This document shows positions 7,421-13,920 of a stretch of DNA of 13,920 bases, piece by piece. The DNA is taken from NCBI GenBank assembly GCA_001247695.2, contig LGRX02014050.1:1-13920 (forward strand). The letters are read 5' to 3'. The notes below the pieces were generated by a model. The model did not search any database and was not told where the DNA came from. It was given only the letters and a program-made list of their open reading frames with translations. Position 1 is the stretch's first letter. Each line of letters begins with the position of its first letter. Origin of the DNA: Cymbomonas tetramitiformis (Eukaryota > Chlorophyta > Pyramimonadophyceae > Pyramimonadales > Pyramimonadaceae). The position numbers and the translations under genes were made by a program.

Positions 7421-7693
7421 AACTGCCATGCCAGTGGGGCGGGTGTTCGCGGCACGGTGTTTTCGGGTCATCAATATCTCCCCCACAAGTGGGTTCGGAA
7501 CACACGGGCAACATGCATTGTTACCACGTTGAACGACATAGGACGCGTTGAGAGCAATGCCGTGCATCATCCTTATGTGGCAGTTGTGCATATGGACAAC
7601 TGCCTCGTCAGTGGGGCGGGTGCGTGCGGCGCGGTGCTTCCGGGTCATTGGTATCTCCCCCACAAGTGGTTCGGAACACCCGGGTGACATGCA
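7421..7693 (+). repeat. Duplicated 97-bp block (7421-7517 and 7598-7693)
   Basis: Both copies run from AACTGCC, through GTGGGGCGGGTG and TATCTCCCCCACAAGTGG, to ACATGCA, about 85% identical. The 80-bp stretch between contains the near-palindrome CAGTTGTGCATATGGACAACTG (7581-7602). Each copy includes GGTTCGGAAC, one base away from a pol III B-box, and CAGTGG upstream, vaguely like an A-box, so a tRNA-derived element is possible but weak. Confidence 0.7.
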
Positions 7694-8046
7694 CGCGCCA
7701 CCTATTGCTCTCTCCCCGACACGCCCCATGGGCCCAACGTGTGTGGTATCGCCAGATGCAGCGATGCGTTTTGTTGACGAGTTGCTGGTTCAATCCTGGC
7801 GTGCCGTTGCTGCGGGCAGTTGTCACTGGCGATAATATCCCTACGTCATAGTCATGGGTACCAGTAACTCGTTGCTGACAACACATTGAACTTGTCTGGG
7901 GAGCGAGGTGTGAACAATAGGTTACTTCGTGATTGGGTCACTTCCTCCCCCTGCCCAAGGTCCATTGATGGAGATTCAGGTGGTGGTGATGGGGGATCTG
8001 ACCTGATACAGTCCTTCTGATTGAGGGGGGAGACTTGTTGGTTCAA

Positions 8047-8222
8047 CCTCACTTCCCTGTGGGGCAGGGTTGAATCTCTGGGCTCGGCTACCTCTTGAGG
8101 GAGGTGGTCTCTGCTCGGGCTTGACCTCACTTCCCTGTGGGGCAGGGGCCGACTTCTAAGCTTAACCGTCTCCGAAGAGGGGGTCTTTACTCAGTGCGGC
8201 CTCACACCCCTTGAGGCAGGGT
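8047..8222 (+). repeat. Three diverged units of about 76 bp
   Basis: CCTCACTTCCCTGTGGGGCA recurs at 8047 and 8125, and CCTCACACCCCTTGAGGCAG at 8200, spaced 78 and 75 bp. Sequence between the anchors is much less conserved but keeps a GAGGTGGTCT / GAGGGGGTCT element. No coding function seen. Confidence 0.65.
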
Positions 8223-8241
8223 CTAGGACTGGCCACGCCAG

Positions 8242-8861
8242 TCACTGGTCTTCCACATGGTGAGGGGATTTGGCCGATCCCCACACTGGTCCATCAGGAG
8301 CAGCAGTCTTCGCGGCAGGCCGGTTCGCCGACTGGGCTTTGGCGGAACGGTCCGAGCACTCGTGTGCCATCGAGTAAGCCGCCGCGGACAGATCGAAAAA
8401 GAACTGGCTCTGATGGCTTGCCGACCACTCCTCCTCTTCAATCGCCTGGGAGGCATCAGCCATAGTTTCTTCTGCCAAGTCCAGTTCCCCCTCCTCTTCT
8501 CCTTCTGCTACTTGAGAGGTTTCCGCCATGGCCTCTTCCATCATTGCTTCCCACTCTCCCTCATCCTTGTCGGCGGCACGCAATGCGTCTGGAAGCATGC
8601 CATTCCAATGAGGGTCACCCAACCGTTGCCTCCGAAATGCGTCGTCGCGCACTGCTGCCATCATTTGGTCGCGGTCGAGTCCATCCCCTGTGAGCATCAC
8701 CGGGCAGTGAGGGGTGTTGTGAGCGATGGTGGTCGGGACGGCTGCTTGTGGCTGCTCTTGTTGTGGTACATGAACGAACACTTCCTCGATAGCAGGTGGA
8801 TACCGGTTGTGGCGGTGTCGCCACGTGTTGTCAAAGCTTGGGTCAAACCAAGAAACATCGA
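8242..8861 (-). CDS. Acidic 205-aa reading frame, possible C-terminal exon of a transposase-like gene
   Basis: Not recognised with confidence. Acceptor TTTGCTCAG on the minus strand is followed by VDVSWFDPSFDNTWRHRH; without splicing the frame could start at an ATG at 8892. The first 40 residues are aromatic and basic. Then comes a Pro/Gln stretch, and a strongly acidic middle with a loose internal duplication (EEAMAETSQVAEGEEEG and EETMADASQAIEEEEW). The C-terminus is Ala/Ser-rich and stops at 8242. A hydrophobic-aromatic start followed by an acidic tail resembles the ends of some plant hAT transposase-like proteins, but the diagnostic hAT dimerisation block is not visible upstream. Part of it could be an exon of an unrelated gene. 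Confidence 0.45.
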
Positions 8862-8951
8862 CTGAGCAAATTTTAATAATTGCGATCATCACAATTGCAT
8901 TATACCAACATTCAGTGTATCACAGGCCTAAGATGGCAGATCAAGTATTGT

Positions 8952-9070
8952 CTGTCCGAATCGACCAGGGGTGTCACTGGTAGAAGCCTGTCCGAATCGA
9001 CCAGGTGCGTCACTGGTACAAGTCTGTCCGAATCGACCAGGCGTGTCACTGGCAGAAGCCTGTCTGTCAG
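8952..9070. repeat. 36-bp tandem repeat, three copies plus a partial
   Basis: Units start at 8952, 8988 and 9024, each CTGTCCGAATCGACCAGG followed by TGTCACTGGTAGAAGC or a close variant; a broken fourth begins at 9060. Being a multiple of three, it reads as a 12-residue repeat on either strand (SLSESTRxVTGx on +). No gene assigned. Confidence 0.9.
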
Positions 9071-9551
9071 AGCACGGAAAATATTTGGAAACTGAATAAG
9101 ACTTCAGCATATCACTCAACATATATATCCGATAATTGTCGATGTGTGCTTACCTTCTCAAGAATGACAAAATTGACCTGTAAATTGTTTGATCCATTTC
9201 CAAGGAATCATGGGCCATATTACAAGCCGTTATCACTAGCACACCGAACTAGTATGTCTCGTGGCTTTCATGTCAAACGCAAGACCGTGCACTTTGGGGG
9301 CGGGACACCAAAGGCATTCCTTTCCACTTCCAAAGAGAGATATACCAACATTAGTGAGCATCTGTGGAGCACTAAGAAAATTTTCATACTTCGTTTCGGT
9401 CTGTGGCGCTGCAACACAAATTTGAGGCACGGGAGGATGGTACCACATGCATTGTCGGGGACTAAAGCCAGCAGCAAGAGCACCCAGCAGCATTCCATGT
9501 CCCGAGCAAGGAGCTCGTTTACTTCCCTCTTGTTTGACATGCAACTCGAAT
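9071..9551. other. No firm gene; one cysteine-containing minus-strand frame
   Basis: On the minus strand a frame at 9236-9430 reads ETKYENFLSAPQ then FGSGKECLWCPAPKVHG, preceded by a good acceptor (TTTGTGTTGCAG). The Cys-x-x-Cys could belong to a small zinc finger, but there is no partner pair and the frame stops soon after. I do not call it a gene. Confidence 0.3.
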
Positions 9552-9797
9552 CTATGTGCTTATTGGCTCTGCAACACTCTGATCTTGGTGATCTGCAGCT
9601 GGACTTAAAGCTCCTTGTGCCTTCTCTGTTTCATCACCCACCCCATTGCCTGCACTTGCCGTCTCTAGATCTGTTTGCTCCGACTTCGCCTTATCCATCT
9701 CTTCCTTTTTTTGTTGCGAGCGCCGCATCCCACCGCCAACACCAACGTCCCTTCCAGGCTCAGTAATGATAAAGTCCCTGCTACTATCGCTCTTGCT
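9552..9797 (-). CDS. Unassigned hydrophilic reading frame, possible terminal exon
   Basis: Open on the minus strand from just after a stop at 9798-9800 to a TAG at 9552-9554. Reads SSRDFIITEPGRDVGVGGG, MRRSQQKKEEMDKAKSEQ and then an Ala/Glu/Asp/Gln-rich stretch ending VAEPIST. An acceptor (GATAGTAGCAG) sits at its 5' end, and the first in-frame ATG is at 9728. Composition is that of a charged, disordered C-terminus. It would join in phase to the candidate exon at 10386-10499, but that is only a possibility. Confidence 0.35.
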   Translation of the reverse strand, partial: SKSDSSRDFIITEPGRDVGVGGGMRRSQQKKEEMDKAKSEQTDLETASAGNGVGDETEKAQGALSPAADHQDQSVAEPIST

Positions 9798-10385
9798 TCA
9801 GGAGCACTCCATTGGACGTAACGCCGGATCTGTGAGATATGTATGGTGGGCGTGGCCTATTATGTGGAGCCAGATTATAGCTTTATCTTGTTGCGAGTAT
9901 AACACAATCGAGTCAAATCGCTGGCGATAGTTTTGGGAAGGATGGCACAGTGTCAGCAAACGAAACAATGGTACCCAAAACATGGTAAGCTCGGAACCGC
10001 TTTTGTAATTAAGCCAGCTGTATAACTTATTCGAAATAGTTCATTGATTTGTTACTGTTCGATGAAACTTGCTTTGCCCACCCAGCTAATTTTGGAGCAC
10101 GCAGATTATGCACAGTGAAAGTTATTAAAAATGTGTAGCGGTTCAAAATCTTCGTCTTTTGCAGGAGCGTAAGTTGGGAACAAAATTGCCTGCCTCCTAA
10201 ATTGCCATATCTGCCGTTAAAATGAGTTCAAATTTAGAATTGAAGAGCGAGGAATTTGCAGTCAAACACGCAGTCATCAACAGCATGGCGCATGCCAAAC
10301 AGCAATCCACTAGAAACCCCGCTTTTTCAGTGGAGATAATCAGAGACCCGTTGTCGTCATACATACATGAATGTGTAACACTCAC
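9798..10385. other. AT-rich stretch without a firm gene, probably intronic on the minus strand
   Basis: Contains several minus-strand acceptor-like sites (for example GCAATTTAG at about 10200) followed by short open stretches in two frames, one of them about 55 codons. I cannot choose between them. Nothing on the + strand is convincing. Confidence 0.3.
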
Positions 10386-10499
10386 TTGTTGCCTGATATC
10401 ACTTCCTCATAAATCGCAACACGAGCTTTTGCATCATTTGCATGCTTTTGGATGTCCATTCGTGTGAGGCGAGGGCGCATTGATTTGCACGTCACTCCT
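10386..10499 (-). CDS. Candidate 114-nt exon next to the 36-bp array, product unknown
   Basis: On the minus strand the last array unit supplies a pyrimidine tract and TGCTTAG, followed by an open frame reading GVTCKSMRPRLTRM, DIQKHANDAKARVA and IYEEVISGN, ending at a perfect donor AA|GTGAGTG (10380-10385 on the + strand). It starts and ends in phase 2 and is a multiple of three, so it could be skipped without a frameshift. The sequence looks like a soluble helix, but I recognise no family. An internal ATG (MRPRL or MDIQ) could also make it a first exon. Confidence 0.45.
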
Positions 10500-11059
10500 C
10501 TAAGCAGGAAAATGAAGAGAGCTTGAGTCACTCCTCTAAGCAGGAAAATGAAGAGAGCTTGAGTCACTCCTCTAAGCAGGAAAATGAAGAGAGCTTGAGT
10601 CCCTCCTCTAAGCAGGAAAATGAAGAGAGCTGGAGTCACTCCTCTAAGCAGGAAAATGAAGAGAGCTTGAGTCACTCCTCTAAGCAGGAAAATGAAGAGC
10701 TGGAGTCACTCTCTGGCAGGAGAAAATGAAGAGGGAGCTTGAGTCACTCTCTAAGCAGGAAAATGAAGAGAGCTGGAGTCACTCCTCTAAGCAGGAAAAT
10801 GAAGAGAGCTTGAGTCACTCCTCTAAGCAGGAAAATGAAGAGAGCTTGAGTCCCTCCTCTAAGCAGAGAGCTTGAGTCCCTCCTCTAAGCAGGAAAATGA
10901 AGAGAGCTTGAGTCAATCCTCTAAGCAGGAAAATGAAGAGAGCTGGAGTCACTCCTCTAAGCAGGAAAATGAAGAGAGCTGGAGTCACTCCTCTAAGCAG
11001 GAAAATGAAGAGAGCTTGAGTCACTCCTCTAAGCAGGAAAATGAAGAGAGCTTGAGTCT
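10491..11059. repeat. 36-bp tandem array, about 16 copies
   Basis: The unit reads AGTCACTCCTCTAAGCAGG followed by AAAATGAAGAGAGCTTG (or GCTGG). About fourteen units are nearly identical; two are irregular (around 10712, with inserted and lost bases, and around 10860, which lacks about 11 bases), so no frame is open through the whole array. The + strand spells SHSSKQENEESL repeats and the minus strand TQALFIFLLRGV repeats. On the minus strand every intact unit contains CTCTCTTCATTTTCCTGCTTAG, written here in two pieces CTCTCTTCATTTT and CCTGCTTAG: a pyrimidine tract plus TAG, a good 3' splice-site match. Confidence 0.95.
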
Positions 11060-11183
11060 AGGGTGGTAGAATCGCGGGAGGTTAAGGCCAGCCATGAGGG
11101 CCAAATCGGGTGGAGTGAAAAAAACTTAGGTGAAGATGATATAGGATGTAGTTGCAAGGGCCCAGGGGGGGGCGGTGCAGGGC

Positions 11184-11514
11184 TTAAAGTAATCGAGCCA
11201 GACGGAGCATGCACGACATAGGGATGCCGAGAGGGGTGGAGGGCGTCCCCGGGGGGGGCTTCGAGGTTGGCGGAATTGAACGCAGAAGGGTTGGTTCAGC
11301 TGCGGGCATGGGGATCAAAAGGGCGGGCAAGATGGGAAGCACCTTTTTTTCTCGGGCCTTAGCTAGGCCAATCAGATCATAGGGTTTCCAATAGAGCTTA
11401 TCATTGGAGCAGGGCTTGCCCGACTTTCCCTCCAAGCGGCGCCAGGGCTTGCCGTCGCAGCTCCAGTGCAGCAGCTTAGCTACTTTAGGGTCCACCCGCA
11501 CGTTGCATCCACAT
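11184..11514 (-). CDS. GT8/GATL-like gene, terminal exon
   Basis: Acceptor CGTGTTTGCAG before 11514; the first base completes a glycine codon. Encodes CGCNVRVDPKVAKLLHWS, CDGKPWRRLEGKSGKP and YWKPYDL, where relatives end soon after. Here about 60 more residues follow, Pro/Leu-rich, to a TAA at 11184-11186. That tail could be real or could mean a later splice site; an in-frame AAG|GTGCTT lies 8 codons past PYDL. Confidence 0.88.
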
Positions 11515-13174
11515 CTGCAAACACGGCGATGGAACTCAGAGAGGCATACGGCCACGCCAAGGAGAGGTTGCAGGGAGGCGAGACTCGGGAGCACTGAAGC
11601 AAAGCTGCAGGAGAAGGCGAGGCACGTGCTTGGCGATGGGATCACCCGAGATCGTGTAGATTCCAGGTCCGATCAACGGACTTGAGGTTCCCTGAAAAAA
11701 CAAGCAAGAACGGAGGAAGCGACCCAAGTCGATAGATACGCTCCCCGCCATGCTTCTGCACATCCATCCAATGGAGCAGCTTCTGCGTCACATTGTGGGC
11801 CAACCACCGTTTCTGCATCCTCACCCCTAACCCCGCTCCCCGTTCAGCCAAGAATGCAGCTGAGTAGAGGAGTCTCATTCAATTGTCACCGGATGACCTC
11901 GAAGAGACGTCATTGATATCCGCCCCACACCAGGGCTGAGATTAGGGGGCGGGGCATTAGGTGACTGGCGGCGAGAAATTAAATCAAATCCACTTCATGG
12001 CGAATGTGGCCCGTGGGAATCAGGACGTGCCGGCGCACATCAAGCCAGAGATGGGAAGATGCGGGTGGCTGAGGATGGGCAGGTGTGGAGTTCTCACTTT
12101 TCGAGGCCGGGCTAGGCAGGCATTCATTTTTTTGCATATCCACTGTCCTCGTGGATTTGTCCCAAATCCACGAGGACTTCCGCCACATGTGCGCCTATAT
12201 ATAGATATATAAGGACTCCTCGTAAAAAAGTGATGTAAGACATCAAGCGTTCGATTTCAGAAATTTCACGAGGACCAGAATCTGACAACTCATCACGCGA
12301 GGGCCGAAACGGATTCCTCGGTCCGACACAACTGTGAGGAGGAAATAAGCAAGAGCTGCATTGGGGTCAAGCCCTCGGGGACCGGGAAGGGCGGGGCTCA
12401 CAGTGTCGAAGAGCATAACGCCGGGGTTGAAGTAGCATGCCTCTCGCTTCGACTCGTACTTGGCAGAGAGAGTTTTATTCTCCCAGAAGTATTGTGTGAA
12501 GTAGCGGTGAAATTTGAACTCGCAAAATTCGGGCGATGCGATGATGTGGTCGCCCAGGTTGGTCTCCCACAACAGTTCTATGCGATCAAGCACCACCTGT
12601 TCACACGCTCGCCAGCACTTAATGTACATTGGCTGCAGCCGTGAGTTGTTCGCAGCGAGAACGTGAGGGAGAGCTCATCAGTGGGCAAATGCCTGTCAAA
12701 AAGGCTGGTGTGGACCGAGCTGTACGAGAAAGGGATCAGCCATCATGGGTGGTGAAGGGGTATCAGGGGCGGCGAAGGGGTCCCTTGGAATCATTGAGTT
12801 CTGAGGAATCGCGATTGATGTATGAAATCACACAGATGCTTACATCAAAGTGCACAATTCAATGGGAAGGAGTGCATCGGGCAAGTCAGAGTGGGGCCAG
12901 GAGCAGTGGTATCGAGTCGAGGCAAGTGGGGTGGGACGGGGGAAAGGGGGTTAACAAGATGCTAGACCATGTCTGTGTCGAGGTAAATGCACCGGCGAAC
13001 ACAGGAAGGCATCATCTGGGGTAGGTAGATCCGTGCGTAGTTGAGTGGGCTTTCGAGGTCCGCTGATCGGTAGCTCATGGAGCGGATCCCCGAGTTCAGA
13101 TTGAATTTGTCAATATAGTATGTCGCGTGCTTCAAGTCCGGAAACCAGGTCAGAATTGCTTTCACCGCAGCAGC
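11184..13174 (-). CDS. GT8 glycosyltransferase, GATL/GAUT-like (galacturonosyltransferase-like), 5' end missing
   Basis: Family members are Golgi type II enzymes acting on pectin and xylan-type wall polysaccharides with UDP-sugar donors. Four exons on the minus strand: 13174-12968, 12596-12402, 11812-11646, 11514-11184; introns 371, 589 and 131 nt, all GT-AG, joined length 900 nt (299 codons plus stop). Landmarks in the partial protein: SPLNYARIYLPQM and CIYLDTDM (the metal-binding DxD, residues 66-68), IASPEFCEF, RYFTQYFW, CYFNPGVMLFD, RLGSLPPFLLVFSG, then LLHWSCDGKPW and YWKPYDL. The LGSLPPFLLVF block favours GATL over GAUT. The membrane anchor and the first nucleotide-binding strand are absent and probably lie to the right of 13174 or outside the window. 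Known angiosperm GATL genes are intronless, so the introns are notable. The HxxGxxKPW glycine is Cys here. Confidence 0.93.
11646..11812 (-). CDS. GT8/GATL-like gene, third visible exon
   Basis: Acceptor GAGGATGCAG, donor GTGATC; 55 codons plus two bases. Encodes KRWLAHNVTQKLLHWM, then RIYRLGSLPPFLLVFSG and DRTWNLHDL. If unspliced, the frame hits TGA directly after the donor, which supports the junction. Confidence 0.93.
12145..12177. repeat. Perfect 15-bp inverted repeat in a GT8 intron
   Basis: GTCCTCGTGGATTTG (12145-12159), loop TCC, then CAAATCCACGAGGAC (12163-12177). Within 120 bp on the right are two more fragments of the same motif (GGACTCCTCGT and CACGAGGACC) and a TATATATAGATATATA run, suggesting the remains of a small foldback or MITE-type element. 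Confidence 0.9.
12402..12596 (-). CDS. GT8/GATL-like gene, second visible exon
   Basis: Acceptor GTGTGAACAG, donor GTGAGCCC, 65 codons in phase 0. Starts VVLDRIELLWETNLGD, continuing the strand after the DxD, and ends CYFNPGVMLFDT, which includes the family's conserved Asn-x-Gly-Val-Met turn. Confidence 0.93.
12968..13174 (-). CDS. GT8/GATL-like gene, first visible exon (DxD)
   Basis: Acceptor GGGGCTCTCAG on the minus strand just before 13174; donor GTCTAG after 12968, both phase 0. Encodes 69 residues from AAAVKAILTWFPDLKH through SPLNYARIYLP to RRCIYLDTDM. The acceptor has a poor pyrimidine tract, and the frame is open further upstream to about 13324 (ATG), but that extension does not resemble the family. 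Confidence 0.85.
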
Positions 13175-13570
13175 CTGAGAGCCCCGCGCCATGCCCCCGG
13201 AACCCTCTCTGTCACCTCCCCATCCCTCTGATTCCTTGATCTGCTTTGCGCGGGCACGAATGAGCACTCGTAGGAGTTGCTTTCCATCTCTTCGACACCG
13301 ACACTTGAAGGCTGCAGCGTCCATCCACGGGATCTTTCCCTGGATGGCTCAACTGAGCAACTGTGAGGAGCCTTCATTTGCTTTTCTGCGCGTTCGGGGC
13401 AAGGCGCTCTCGGGATGGTTGCGCGCTGACGCAGACGAGGCAGCGCGGAGGGTCTCGAGTGTTCTTTGCCGCTTGAGGAATATCTCTGCGAATTCTGGCA
13501 CGCAACAGAAATTCGCTGATATGTCTATTACGCGTGGCTAAGCTAGGATGCCCGAAAATTGCAACGTTTC
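13175..13570. other. No firm exon; expected location of upstream GT8 exons
   Basis: On the minus strand a frame reads CCVPEFAEIFLKRQRTLE then TLRAASSASARNHP, open for about 60 codons, but does not resemble the GT8 N-terminus. The family's first motif (a His-x-Ala/Val-x-Thr-Leu-Asp strand) is not visible anywhere up to the right edge, so the true first exon probably lies outside. Confidence 0.35.
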
Positions 13571-13688
13571 TGAGCCGTTCGCCCTTCCAAACACGGACTA
13601 ACCCACGAACTAATGCATAGCGTGCAATCTGAGCCGTTCACCCTTCCAAACGCGGACTAACCCACGAACTCACGCACAGCGTGCGATG
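13571..13688. repeat. 59-bp tandem duplication, two copies
   Basis: TGAGCCGTTCGCCCTTCCAA... at 13571-13629 and TGAGCCGTTCACCCTTCCAA... at 13630-13688, with about eight differences, mostly transitions. On the minus strand one copy contains TGC|GTGAGTTCG, a donor-like site, which in the other copy is GCATTAGTTCG. Confidence 0.92.
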
Positions 13689-13856
13689 TACTCTCGACAC
13701 AAACTGCGTGAGCGGTGCGCGCGACCCAATCGTCAGCTTTCTGTTGACCGAGCCTGTGACAAAACTGTCGTACGTCAGCCCAGCTCGCAGCGGCACACGA
13801 CTGAGAGCTAGGTTACCGCACACACATGTGCACCGGCAGGCGCAGAGCTCCTCGAG

Positions 13857-13920
13857 GATGTGCTGAGGGCTGCGAGCTGGCGGGATGTGCTGCGTGCTGC
13901 GAGCTGGCGGGATGTGCTGA
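13857..13920. repeat. 27-bp tandem repeat running off the right edge
   Basis: GATGTGCTGMGKGCTGCGAG... units at 13857-13883 and 13884-13910 and a partial from 13911, each ending CTGGCGG. The array continues beyond the window. Confidence 0.88.

Noticed and set aside
8257..8865. 202-codon + strand open frame
   Set aside because: Antisense shadow of the acidic minus-strand frame; its hydrophobic composition follows from the opposite strand's acidic codons.
9005..9766. 253-codon + strand open frame
   Set aside because: It runs through a tandem repeat and non-coding sequence, has no recognisable domain, and overlaps better minus-strand coding signals.
10491..11059. CRISPR array
   Set aside because: The 36-bp units are directly head-to-tail with no unique spacers, and the sequence is clearly eukaryotic.

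Overview
The window looks like nuclear DNA from a plant-lineage eukaryote, most likely a streptophyte (charophyte) green alga. No intact gene can be read as one open frame. Coding pieces are short exons joined by GT-AG introns, and one of the two recognisable genes belongs to the plant cell-wall GT8/GATL group. A large, repeat-rich charophyte genome of the Chara type would fit, but the species is inference.

Left third (about 560-4996, + strand): a multi-exon gene for a fucosyltransferase-family protein (FUT8/NodZ-like, GT23-type fold), 5'-incomplete in this window. I rebuilt it from ten short exons, including a 35-nt microexon. From 1120 onward the exons join in frame (798 nt, 265 codons plus stop) and give the order of motifs expected for the family. 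One intron carries a 1,035-bp insertion: two 463-bp inverted arms about 98.5% identical, separated by 109 bp. Each arm encodes the same 106-residue cysteine-rich protein, and a transcript crossing it would fold into a long hairpin. The next intron starts inside a four-copy 41-bp tandem repeat that repeats the exon-intron junction itself.

Middle (about 5000-11060): no recognisable housekeeping gene. It holds short tandem repeats (36 bp x3, about 76 bp x3, a duplicated 97-bp block), an acidic minus-strand reading frame that may be a transposase-derived C-terminus, two unassigned minus-strand candidate exons, and a striking 16-copy 36-bp array.

Right end (11184-13174, - strand): four exons of a GATL/GAUT-like family 8 glycosyltransferase, 5'-incomplete because its first exon or exons lie upstream (to the right). 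The exons join in frame (900 nt, 299 codons plus stop) with DxD, CYFNPGVM and KPW motifs. Its second intron has a perfect 15-bp hairpin. Further short tandem repeats lie at 13571-13688 and at the right edge.

The two glycosyltransferase genes converge. Both enzyme families act in the secretory pathway on glycans, but nothing here shows a functional link. The recurring theme is tandem duplication of short segments that contain splice-site-like sequence (AGGT, or pyrimidine tract plus TAG).
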